Origin: Gammaproteobacteria bacterium
Lineage (GTDB): Bacteria > Pseudomonadota > Gammaproteobacteria > JABCZS01
Direction of reading: 5' to 3'
NCBI GenBank assembly: GCA_013289605.1
Contig: JABCZS010000002.1
Span: 1-33,506 of the forward strand
DNA: 33,506 bases
Part shown: piece after piece, positions 8,580-19,800 of the stretch
Layout: each line of letters starts with the position of its first letter
How positions within the stretch are numbered: position 1 is the first letter of the stretch
Notes under the pieces: model-generated
The model's input: the letters and a program-made list of their open reading frames with translations, nothing else
Told to the model about the DNA's origin: nothing
Database searches by the model: none
Translations under genes and position numbers: made by a program

Positions 8580-11500
8580 ATGGGTCCACTTTTATTAGCC
8601 GCCTTACGCGGTGATAAAGAAGCCTTAATCAGTGCCGTCAACTCTGGAACAAATTTAACAGAAATTTTAGGAGATGAGGGTGAAACACTCTTACATCTCG
8701 CCGCAAAAGGTGGTCATCAAGGATTAATGATATGGCTGTTAGCGCAAGGTTTGAATTTAGAAGACATAGATGAGCAATCAAGAAACGTAATGCACTATGC
8801 CGCAGCTGGCGGGCATTTTGAATTAGCGTTATGGTTAAATACCGAAAAGAAACTTGATCTCTGGTCAAAAGATCATCATGACAAAAATATAATAAATCAC
8901 GCAGCAGAAGGCGGCAAAAAAGATTTTATTCTATCCCTAGTAAACGCTGTAAAAAGAGTAAGACTCTATTCTGCTATTAAAGATCTTGCCAGGGGCGGTC
9001 TGCTATCGATATTTTATGATGACACCATAGAATTTCATTTTAAGTGCTACAGGGCACATGAACGATTAGCTATCCTATGCGCAGCAGCACAAGGAGGACA
9101 TTTAGAGCTTATCGAGTGGCTTTGTAATGAACTGAAATTCAGCCTAGAAGAAGATCAATTCCCCGATACAACAATAATACATCATGCTGCCCAAGGGGGG
9201 CATGAAGCACTGATTACTCATTTTACTGAGGAGCAAAGCGATATCAGAGTAAAAGATATATATGGAAAATTACTCATACATTATGCCGCATTAGGTGGCC
9301 ATCAACAGTTAATTGAGTTATGGGTATCCAGGGGAATTTTTCGCTGGGATGAAGTGGATGATAATAATGTACATATTGGCCATCTGGCTGCGCAAGGCAA
9401 TCACAAAGAACTGCTGACTTGGCTGTCATTAAATCAATCCTCACTCTTGTATCAAAAGGATAAAGAAGGCAGAAACATCTTACATTATGCAGCATATTAT
9501 GGCCATCGATCATTGCTGCAATATTTAACAGAAGAACTTGATTTTTATTTAGAAGAAAAAGATGATTGTGGCAGGAGTGTATTGCACTGGGCAGCATTAG
9601 GCGGATATCAGCAGGTGATCCAGTGGTTAATTGAAAAGAAAGATTTTAATGTTAATGAGGCGGATAATAGGGGTAAAAATGCACTGCATTATGCCATAGA
9701 TTTTATCGGACATCGTAAAAGTAAATTATTAATTAAATGGCTGGTGACTAAAAAAAATGCGGTATTGTCTAAAACTAAAGGACATAAGTCTGCAGAAAGA
9801 GACTTAGAGTATCAAGCAAGCATTGAATGGGCCATTACTTTGCAAGAGGTGGCCTTACATTATCAACAAACACATCGACCCACCCCCTACTCTGCAACCG
9901 ACTTTGTTAGCTGGACGCTCCCAGTTAACAATTCCGATGATGATATGTCTCATGATTCTTTCAAAAATGGATTGGGCCCACTTACCCAAACTGACCATGG
10001 CGGTAGAACCCTATTACATTTTGCTGCCTATGCCGGCTGCATGGCTATAGTGCAGATGTATCAAACAAAGTTTATTATTCCTATTTTCGCGATGGAAAAA
10101 ATAAGGGACATGGAGGGAAAAACTGCATTTCATTATGCAGCAGAAGGCGGGCAAAGGAAATTGTTAGAAACGTTACGAGACTACGAAACATCGGCCGTAG
10201 TAACTTATGAAGGAAGCAACCTCATACATTCCGCTGCCCTGGGGGGGCAGCAGGATTTAATTGATTGGATGATAAAAGAAAAAAAATTTACTTTACAATT
10301 GCATGATAAGCATGGAAAGACCGCGCTGCACTATGCTGCAGAAGGAGGACACTATTCACTTATAATAGCGTGGATTAATGGAAAAATATTCAAACTAATG
10401 GATTGCGATGATCAAGGCAGAACGGTCCTACACTTTGCAGCCTATAATGGACATAAAGAATTAATTGAAAGATTGTCAACTCATCCTGATTTTGATATTA
10501 AAGCCAAAACTTATCATGATAGAACTGCATTGCATTATGCAGCCCTGGGCGCGCAAGAAATAATATTTGAATGGTTGGTCATTGAACATGAGTTCTCAAT
10601 TGATGATAAGGACAAGAAACAAAAAACTCCATTAGATTATTGTAATCACAACTCTATCCATGAGCTATTGCGAATACATAAAGAAAATGAAGTGGTATTA
10701 TCAGAAGCCGAAAGATTAGTTTCTCAAGATCTTGCTACACTCTGCGCAGCTTATGATTCAACACTATTTAAAGCTGCCTTCCAGGCACTGGATACTGAGT
10801 TATTTACCCATGAGCATAGATTAGTTTTACTGCAATCGTCTAATGAGGCACATCTTTTAAATAGATTTTCAGACTTTAGAGAAAGAAATAATTTACAAGC
10901 ATCGCGATTTATGTCTAACCACCACAAAGCAAGATATGATAAAATTTCAAAAAAAATTCAAACCATAGAATCTGCGTATCGTAAAATCATTCACCATCCT
11001 GAAATTCGAAATAATTGGGTTAGAGTACGGATCTGGGAGTCAGGTCAATATCCTGATCCTGAGCATTTGCCTAAGGTATATCAAACAAGTAATAGTCTAT
11101 TGACTATTGGATATCGTCAAATCGGGCGAATGGCATCAAAGAGCAGTGAAGAAGATAATACCAATGTTGGACATGTTTCCATAGAAACGGCGCGCGGATA
11201 TATGAGTTTTTGGCCTGCAGGAAACAAAAGTGAAATAGTTCAAGGCAGAGGCGCAAGAATGAATAATAGTCTTTTAGATGATAAACTAGCAGAAGGTCCT
11301 TATGGTCCTAACAATATTAAAATACCTGCTGATCCTAGTTTGGACAAAATTTTTTTTAGTTTAGACTCAAAAAGTATTGACAAAAAATGTGATGACATCT
11401 TAAAGAAAATTCACACTAGAGAATTACAGTATGGCATAGCAAATATTGAATATAGACAATCTACAATCCAATTAGCCAATTGTGTTACTGTTTCAGTCAA

Positions 11501-11918
11501 ATTATTACTTGCTGGCAAAATTGAAGGATTAATTAATATGATTGAACCGAATAACATCACTCTTCCTTACTGGCTTAAAATCCAGGTAGACAAAGCAGTA
11601 ACCGATGAAGAGCAACAATTCCCTATTGTGAAATCCTTGCCGCGCCCAGAAAATGAAGAAGCATTTCCCTATGTTATAACAAAAGAAAAAAATAATTCAC
11701 TCTATAAATTTACTAAAGATTACTGCATACCTAATACTCAGATAGTGCTACCTCAAGGAACTGTATTATGGGGAAAATATAGTAAAAATAAATTAGCATA
11801 TGAATTAATAGATGACAATGATTTTAAATTTGAAATTCCCCAAACTGAAGCGGAAGCATTTATAATGATATCTTCCTCAAATCCACTGATTTCAAATATA
11901 AAGTTACGGCACAAATAG
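8580..11918 (+). CDS. Large ankyrin-repeat protein with C-terminal NVGH...NC domain (candidate effector)
   Basis: This 1112-aa protein has no signal peptide or membrane segment. Residues of about 1-700 hold some 16-17 ankyrin repeats, marked by repeated H-x-A-A-x-G-G-H motifs (for example HLAAKGGH, HYAAAGGH, HHAAQGGH, HYAALGGH). A spacer of helices (about 705-815) leads to a C-terminal domain (about 818-1035). This starts at NNWVRVRIW and contains NVGHVS (His865), YMSFWP and NC (Cys968) before VTVSVKLLLAG. The same domain heads the next protein. Ankyrin arrays bind proteins and are common in effectors of intracellular bacteria. I infer a host-directed role; the C-terminal domain may be an enzyme. 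A TAGGA site lies 8 bases before the ATG, and the next gene follows after 26 bp, so the two form an operon. Confidence 0.88.
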   Translation: MGPLLLAALRGDKEALISAVNSGTNLTEILGDEGETLLHLAAKGGHQGLMIWLLAQGLNLEDIDEQSRNVMHYAAAGGHFELALWLNTEKKLDLWSKDHHDKNIINHAAEGGKKDFILSLVNAVKRVRLYSAIKDLARGGLLSIFYDDTIEFHFKCYRAHERLAILCAAAQGGHLELIEWLCNELKFSLEEDQFPDTTIIHHAAQGGHEALITHFTEEQSDIRVKDIYGKLLIHYAALGGHQQLIELWVSRGIFRWDEVDDNNVHIGHLAAQGNHKELLTWLSLNQSSLLYQKDKEGRNILHYAAYYGHRSLLQYLTEELDFYLEEKDDCGRSVLHWAALGGYQQVIQWLIEKKDFNVNEADNRGKNALHYAIDFIGHRKSKLLIKWLVTKKNAVLSKTKGHKSAERDLEYQASIEWAITLQEVALHYQQTHRPTPYSATDFVSWTLPVNNSDDDMSHDSFKNGLGPLTQTDHGGRTLLHFAAYAGCMAIVQMYQTKFIIPIFAMEKIRDMEGKTAFHYAAEGGQRKLLETLRDYETSAVVTYEGSNLIHSAALGGQQDLIDWMIKEKKFTLQLHDKHGKTALHYAAEGGHYSLIIAWINGKIFKLMDCDDQGRTVLHFAAYNGHKELIERLSTHPDFDIKAKTYHDRTALHYAALGAQEIIFEWLVIEHEFSIDDKDKKQKTPLDYCNHNSIHELLRIHKENEVVLSEAERLVSQDLATLCAAYDSTLFKAAFQALDTELFTHEHRLVLLQSSNEAHLLNRFSDFRERNNLQASRFMSNHHKARYDKISKKIQTIESAYRKIIHHPEIRNNWVRVRIWESGQYPDPEHLPKVYQTSNSLLTIGYRQIGRMASKSSEEDNTNVGHVSIETARGYMSFWPAGNKSEIVQGRGARMNNSLLDDKLAEGPYGPNNIKIPADPSLDKIFFSLDSKSIDKKCDDILKKIHTRELQYGIANIEYRQSTIQLANCVTVSVKLLLAGKIEGLINMIEPNNITLPYWLKIQVDKAVTDEEQQFPIVKSLPRPENEEAFPYVITKEKNNSLYKFTKDYCIPNTQIVLPQGTVLWGKYSKNKLAYELIDDNDFKFEIPQTEAEAFIMISSSNPLISNIKLRHK

Positions 11919-11944
11919 ATTATTTATATAAAGGAGAATTTAAC

Positions 11945-13696
11945 ATGTTTAGAACATCAGAGACTGAAAACATCCTTAGTCAATTTATAAAATTCAATGA
12001 GGACTATGCTTATATTTATGCGCAATATAAAACCTTAACAAGAGAAGATCTGCGTTTGCAGTCTGGTTTATTGCATGATCTATTTAAAAGGCTAAATAAT
12101 CTTCAATTACTTTTTAAGGATATTGAAGGCAAAATTAATAATTTACCTGATGAAGGATTGAAATTTAGTTTTGAAGACAATCTTAATGATGCAAAAGAAG
12201 CCATGACTATTCTGGAACATTGCCTTAACAATCGTCATATCAAAAATAATTGGGTGCGTATACGCGTGTGGTATTCAGGTTTTTTTAATGACAAAGGTAA
12301 TTTCTCTAGCACATCAATTATCGGCACCACTGTTTCCTTGGCCATTGATGCGACCAAAGAATATCTATGTACTACAAAAGACAATAGCAGCAACGTCAAC
12401 ACCAAAACCAACGTGGGCCATGTCTCCTTAGAATTACCTAACGGGTATTTTAGTTTTTGGCCTCCTGGGCCTGAAGACTCAGAAGAGGCTACATATAGTT
12501 TAAATACTTTAGTAGCAGATAAAAGAGATGAAGGCACAACTTTAGAGCATCAAAAGTTGGCACGTGAACCTGATGCAATGTTTGAGTTTTACAGTCTAGA
12601 TGTAAACAAAATGGATGAATTTTGCAGAAACTATGTACGTGATGAGATTAACTATAACCTCTTTAGCAAGAAAAATAATAAAAACACACCCTCCTCCAGT
12701 TTGCAAATAATGGATAATTGCATAAGCTCATGTTTGAAAATTTTAATCGCTGGAGGAATTGATGTATTAGCATCAGGCAGTCAATTTATTAACAGCATCT
12801 CTGGAATCGTAACCCCCAGAACATTTGCTCAATGTTTAGCAGAAGTCAAACAAAATGAAGTACGTTATTATCCAATAATTCAATCGCTAAAGGCTCCATT
12901 GATAGAAAATCCTACTGTATTTAAAGCGGGGAACACGCCATTGCTCGTAGTCAATGATTATCGACCCACTAATACACTACATTTAGCAGCTAACAAGGGT
13001 GACGTTATTGTTTTAGAGAAAATAGATGATGATAGTAATTATTTACATTGCCGTGATAAAAATAATAGGCATGGGATTATTCATGCAGCTTATGTATCGT
13101 TTAAAACCTCTTTTGATACCTCAAATGTTGTTAATGAATCTGTTAGTTTTGATGATGTATTAAAGGGACTCAATTATATCAAAATCAGTGATCCCAGCGC
13201 TTGTTTATTCCAAGCCATTGGATTATCAATGGGGCAAAATGCAACTTTCATAAGAAACATGATGGTCCATTACCTGGAAAATAACCTTGCTGCATGTAGA
13301 AAGTTTAGGCCAGGGAAAATGGATGATTTTAAAAGCTATATTAACGACATACGTAACGGTAATGAATGGAATGATATTATCGAGCTACAAATTATACAAT
13401 CCTTTTTAAGCAGACCCATTATTGTGATCCGGCCTGATGCGCAACCATTGATTCCATCCAATCTAGAACACTATAAACGTACGCCTGTTTTTCTTTATTA
13501 TGATAATGGACATTATGACTATTTTACAATTCAACCTAATCATAACCCGCAAGACATTCTTAACAATGTGCAAGCGTGCTTAAAGACAGACGAGGAGTTT
13601 AAGAAAATTTTGGCTCATTCCCAAATGCCAAACATCGTGCCTCAACAGCTCAATAATAATCACCGCCGCAATAAGACAGATTGTTTAATAATATAA
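11945..13696 (+). CDS. NVGH-domain / SH3-like / OTU-like protein ending in a CaaX box (candidate effector)
   Basis: This 583-aa protein has four visible parts. Residues 1-95 are helical. About 96-300 repeat the domain of the preceding ankyrin protein (NNWVRIRVW, NVGHVS with His159, YFSFWP, and NC with Cys259). About 334-386 read like an SH3 domain: a hydrophobic strand ending NDYRPTNTLHL, then KGDVIVLEKIDDD, and IIHAAYV closing it. About 410-530 fit an OTU cysteine protease, with ACLFQAIG (Cys420), a helix ELQIIQSFLSRPIIVI and NGHYDYF (His523). The usual DGDC is DPSAC here, so activity is uncertain. The last residues are basic and end TDCLII, a canonical CaaX prenylation box in eukaryotic cells. 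It has a strong AAAGGAG ribosome site and lies 26 bp after the ankyrin gene. Confidence 0.82.
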   Translation: MFRTSETENILSQFIKFNEDYAYIYAQYKTLTREDLRLQSGLLHDLFKRLNNLQLLFKDIEGKINNLPDEGLKFSFEDNLNDAKEAMTILEHCLNNRHIKNNWVRIRVWYSGFFNDKGNFSSTSIIGTTVSLAIDATKEYLCTTKDNSSNVNTKTNVGHVSLELPNGYFSFWPPGPEDSEEATYSLNTLVADKRDEGTTLEHQKLAREPDAMFEFYSLDVNKMDEFCRNYVRDEINYNLFSKKNNKNTPSSSLQIMDNCISSCLKILIAGGIDVLASGSQFINSISGIVTPRTFAQCLAEVKQNEVRYYPIIQSLKAPLIENPTVFKAGNTPLLVVNDYRPTNTLHLAANKGDVIVLEKIDDDSNYLHCRDKNNRHGIIHAAYVSFKTSFDTSNVVNESVSFDDVLKGLNYIKISDPSACLFQAIGLSMGQNATFIRNMMVHYLENNLAACRKFRPGKMDDFKSYINDIRNGNEWNDIIELQIIQSFLSRPIIVIRPDAQPLIPSNLEHYKRTPVFLYYDNGHYDYFTIQPNHNPQDILNNVQACLKTDEEFKKILAHSQMPNIVPQQLNNNHRRNKTDCLII

Positions 13697-13849
13697 TTGT
13701 GAAAACGGATAGACAAAGCACCGATTGTATATAATTATTTTAAAGATATGCTCACCCAATTGCCTAGAGCGCTTAACTCTAAGCAGCATGAGCTATTGCC
13801 TTAGCACTGGAAAGTGATCCCAGCAAATGTCCAGCCTAACCCTGTTTCC

Positions 13850-16800
13850 TTATTTATTCTTAAATCTAGATTTACTAATAGATTGTTGGGCTAAATCGTC
13901 AATGTAATCATGTTCCCATTCCATGACGGGTTGATAATTTTTCATTTTTTCAATAATACCCTGCGCAATAGCATCATTATCAAACAGTTCTTTAGCATTA
14001 TCTCCTAAGCGCTGTGCAAATTTAAAATCAACCCCCACCTCTACTTTATTCCGAGTCCTTATGCCTGCACCAAAAAACATACCTACGTTAAAATGAAGTC
14101 CTGCTTTTAAACGGCTGACATCTGCAGTAGCTCCTGCGCCCCCTGTGGCTTTAGCACCGACACCGACCTCTGTTTCATTACTCAATTGGATAGTCCAACC
14201 AAAGAGATTGAGTGCTGGCGCTGTGGTAGCGACAGAAGCTGAAGGCCCCATGAGACCAACACTGGCCGTACCGTCTATCGATCCGCCTGTAGTACTCACA
14301 TTACATTTGCCTCGCAATGAAGTTTCGAAACTCGCCGCATCAATGGCAAAATTAATGGATCCCCATTCTCCTGCATCAAAACCATCTGCAAGCACGTTCA
14401 CACGTGTATAGACACCCGCTCCTGTTTCCACCACCAGTTGATTCGATGCAGGTTCATATTTAGCCTTATAATAGGCAGCAGTTTTACCTTCAACAGTGGG
14501 AGCATTATTACCACCAAAATTTAAGAAGACTGTTTGTTGTGAATTTTGTGCAAAAATAACTTCTGTTTTTACATCGACTTTATGGGCAGAGGTTTTTTCA
14601 AGTTCTTTTTCTATATGAGTGTATTGGCCAAATGCTTTATTATACAATTGATTGTAACCCCCGCCCCCTGCTTTGTAGCCTAATTGCGACAATTTAGGAT
14701 CAAAACAAAATGCCTTCGGAGCAATCACTTGTTCAGTTTCATCTTGAAGAGAGTCTTGGCATTGCACATTACTCCACGCACCTAAAATAGGTTTGCGCGT
14801 TGCAACCCTATTTGGATCAGCCATAAATTCGGGCAATCCATATTTATTCGATAAATTTTCTGCAGCTTCCATTGGGGTATCATTCAAATCTAAAGACGGC
14901 GAAGCCACGGTTGTGTTCGATGCGATATCCGAAGGTTCATTGTCATTTCCGAGTAAGGTCTCATCCCTAGTCACTGGTTTAGGCAAAGAGCTTGCTGATG
15001 AAGGCTGCTGCGCAGGCGCTTGCTGAAGAGGCAGGAGATCATAAGCGCGCATATCTAACGTTTGGGTTTTATTTTCAATGACCTTTGTCGCTTGAGTAAG
15101 ATCGGTATTTAATTTACCGCTGACTGAATTGGGATTAATCGTTACCCCTTTTCCGCCTGCAACGGTTGCCTGATGTTCAATTTTTAAATGACGGGTTGAA
15201 GCCGTGACATTCAGCAATGATTTGATTGATTTTGAAGGCGGCTCACCGGATGAAATTGGACCAGACTGTGCATCGGGTAAAGCAGCAGGGGCTTGCGGAA
15301 TAAAATCTTTGATCTGAGCACTGATACTTTGCCCATGGGCAATATGCTTATCTATCACGGAAGAACCGCTTATTTTAGCTTGCAAGTTATTTTTTCCATC
15401 GGTAGTCACTTGACCACCTACTAAATTAACCTCATTAGTTTTAAAAGGATTTTCGTCAGTATTCAATCCACCTTTGGCATGCAAGCCTGCAGTCTCCTTT
15501 GCTTGCTTATCCATGGCATGGTAATAATTAGCAGACATTGCACCGGAGGAGCTTAAGCCAAAGCCCTGTGAATCAGTGTATTGCACATCTTGACGCGTAA
15601 TAACGGTTAGTTCATCTGCACGACCGGTAATATTACCGGTATTAATAATTCCCGCATCAAGTTTCATCTTATCCACATCAAGATTTAAGTTACCTTGAAT
15701 TTTACCGTGCGCATAAGCGTAGGATAGACCCCGCTGTGAAGTTTCTTGCTGACTATACCCAGCATCGACATTGCCTGATAAATTCACTCCTAGGCTAAAT
15801 GTTTCATTAGTTTGCTTATACTCTGAGCTCAATTCAACACCATTATAATTAAATTCACTTGCCTTCACAGACATATCGCCTGCGACATTTAGCTCAATCC
15901 CAGTCATATCACATTTTCCGCCCGCAATTACAATGATTTCATTGCAATTAAATCGACTTAAGCTCGCCGTTTCATAATAACAATGTGTCGAGGTGCAACT
16001 AAAATCTAGCCCCACACTGGGATTAAAGCTGCCTGCTGCATGTCCAAATAAGGTGTTGGCCAAACCATTTTGGCAGAGTTCTTGACCTAAATTATAAGCG
16101 CTCACGCCAGCATTAACACCTGCCATCAGGTGTCCAAGCTTGCTGTTTTCACTAAATAGTTGTGCAACATCACGCACCGCAGGGTCATTCTTCAATAGGC
16201 TCATGGGATTAGGTTTGTGGAACATGTTCATCAGTTCCGATGCGGTACCATTAAATTTAACCGTATAACTGCGCGTATCATACGTATGTTTAAGTTTAGA
16301 CACATCATAGATCACTACACCATTGGGTGCTAAATTCACAAATTTATTGCTGAGGACGTTTACACCTGTCCCACGAATATTCCCATTTAATGAATACAAT
16401 AGGGTTTGTTTATCATCTATTAAATCCACGCCTTCAGCTCTTTCATCTTTTGTTCTATCCGTGCTTTTAATCCATAACAGATATTCTTTTTCCTTTTTTT
16501 TCTTATGCACAGCGATTGCTTCTTTAAGACGGATCTCTTTGTCAATTTTTGTATAATTGCCTTCTGGCGCTGCCAATGTTGTGGCCGTCAGAAAAAGCCC
16601 ACCCTTATCACTAATCAATATATTCTCTTTTCCCATAATTCCAGATCGACCAATATGGGTGTCCGTTTCTGTAGTTTTTGTGTCACAAAAAAATCCACTG
16701 GATTCATCCTCTCTGGATTTATAAACATAACTATCGAACGTAGATTTAATTCCATTGCGACCATTTAAGATGTTCGTGCCATCACTCATCACGAACGAGT

Positions 16801-19800
16801 GTCGCATATTAATTTTGTTTTTTGCATGTAAATGCGCGCCTACGCCGTTCATCCCTTCGCCTTTTCCACCAATTACTCTTGCGCTTTTGAATCGATATCT
16901 ATCGCCAAATATGCCTTTATACGGCGTTCTAGTGTTCATTAAATTGATATTATTCTTTGCTTTTAATTTGACATGATTTCTACCTTTGATATCGACGCCT
17001 GTTGCATTAATATCACGCGCACTGGTGAGTAAGGTATTTTTTGCCGTGATGTCGTGATTGACATTAATATCACTCTTGGTTGAGGTCAGAAAAAGATTCC
17101 CTTCTGTATTGAGCACACCTTGGGTTGCAATGGCATCAGTTTCAATAGCGAGGGTGCGCTTTTCTCCTTTAGCAAACTCTTTTATAGACTGATCGCCTGT
17201 CGTTTTAATAGACAGTTCTTCTGTAGGCTTAAACTTCGCATATTCACCTTGCGCATGAATCGCATTATTGACATTAATATTGTCTGCTTCCATATGCACT
17301 TTAGCTGTGGTTACGGCACCGGGATCGACCTTTTTACCTATCAACGAAATACTGCCATTGCCATCCATTGCAGATTTTTCATTGGTTGAAATCTTATCGT
17401 CTGCCTTCCATAGATTGCTATCTGCAAACGTTACTTTGCTACCATTATGAATATTTTTCGCATCTAGAGCGGAATTATTATATTGAAGCTTAATACCATC
17501 GGCATAGGTGAGATCTGTTTCCACATCAGTTTGTGTATCTTTTTTATGCGTATCGTTAGCAAAAGTGGCTTTTTTGGCATAAATATGGGCATTATTATAA
17601 TCGGCTTTACCCGCTGCATGAATATCACCTGCTTGGTGCGTGCTATCGGTCACCTTGAACATACCTTGATGATCTGATTTATGTTGACCTTTCACATTAA
17701 GATGTGAATGATTGGCTAACGTCATACGACCATTTTTTTGCTTATAATCACCTGGCACGGTTACTTTTGCATTATTTTGAGCGTAATTTCCGCCATTTTG
17801 TTTGATTTGCCCAATAAGGCTAGGCTGGCTATTAGTAAATGCAACTTTTGCACGTCTGCCATTGATGTTTAAATTACCTATGTTTGCATTTGCACCGTCT
17901 TGAATGTAAAAGTGTCCTTCAACCTCAGTTTCTTTCGAATTATAGGTATAGCGTTTTGGTAACTCTTCTTCTTGAGGTTTTCTTGTATTTCTATCTTGCG
18001 GTGGTTCTGTTGCCTTTTCTTTTTCTTCCTCATCGGAAGTAGAGGGCGGTACGTCTGTTGAGTCCTTAGACTTAGCGGATTTTTCTGGGATGAGTGGCGG
18101 TGTCTCACCATTTGTCAATACAAAAGAAGCATTCTTATCTACGTGATGATACGATAATGGGCTAATAAAAACCTCACCGGTATCATTGATTAAATTCATT
18201 TCTCCATTTTGCTCTATCGTTGCAACATTTAACACGGCTTGGTGAGTATTTAATTTACTCTCTTTCGTCTGCGTTAACTTATTGGCTTTGATATAGATAG
18301 GCGCATTATTAACCACTGCACCTAATGTAACCTCATCAGCCATGACCGTAGTATCTGCGCTGACATTTTTCGCATTCATCACAGCATCTTTTCCTCCGCC
18401 CATCATGACCTTTCCTGGCCCTGTGACAGATGCTTCCCACGTAAATTCTACTTTATCTTTTGCAAAGAACTGATTGTTATTGACAAATTCCCCTTGTGCG
18501 GAATTTTTAATCATATTGCCTTGGTAATATGACTCTTCAAATCGCTGCTTTCCTCCCAAGGTAATTTTGTCACCCTCAACAAACAACTTGTTTGAATTAC
18601 CTGTGCCATCACTTTGATAATCATTTGCAAAGACTTGTACATTATCAACTGTGGAATCACCGTGCATAATATAGGCATCAGCTTTGGCCGGAATATCTTC
18701 TGGATTGGCAGAAGTCTGTGGAGAACCTTTTGTTTCCTCGTTAATGCCGCTCACTGTAGTATCTTTTTTAGAATCTTTTGTGCCTACGTCATATATCGTA
18801 TTTTTGGTAATCAACGATGCATTTTCATAATGTGTAGTTGCTTGTTCTTGCGCATGTAAGTTTTTAGCAATGTGTACTGAATTCAAAACCTCAAGATAAC
18901 CTGTATTTCCAATATTATGCTGTGCCGCAATAACCGCTGAGTGATTTTCTGCTAACACTACACCCGTTTGATTGAATACTTGTGCATGTGCAGTTGAATC
19001 ATTTTGTTGCAAATTACCACCGTGATTAAATTCATCTACAGATAAGCGACTTTTCTTAGACAAGTCTATCGATGCACCGTCTGTTGTGGTCAATGTATTA
19101 ATATGCACATTCATGGCTTCGTACTTATGCTCACCTCCGGTTTGCAACATGGTTTGCACATCAACTTGACCGCCATGGCCTGCCAAATTGCCACTACCGG
19201 TATACGCTTTGGCATTGATATCTAAACGATCGCCTGCAATAACTCCATCATTGTTTAATTGATTGAGTTTCTCACCGGAAGTTTTTCCTACCATTTGAGT
19301 ATGTGCAGATTTTATGGTTGCCTCTTGATGATTATTCAGGGTGTTGGCATTGAGCGTCATGGCACTAAAACCTAATATATCGCCTTTATTATCCGCCATA
19401 TCGGTATTAACAGTCACTTTATCCGACACAACATAACCCTCATTGCCGTATTGGTTGGAATTATCGGCATATGTATGCAGCCCCAGTTGCGCGCCATCAT
19501 TATAGTTCATCCAATTGCTGTGATAAGCATCATAAGACACCTCAAGGCCTGAGTTGTGTGCATAAAGGCCTTGCTGCATATAACTCCCACCAAAAATAGA
19601 AACAGCACCTTTTGCAAATTCCGTGGCTTTATTTTCCAAGAAACTTTCAGTTTGCGTTTCTGGCATCGATGCAGCTGCCGTAGGAGGTGTTACAGGTTTA
19701 TCGTCTGCAGGGGTCACAGTTGAAGGGGATAAACCCTCACTGACATCGGGCGCATCACTTGCTGAGGGTTGCGAAGGACTAGCGTTAAAAAGTTTATCGT

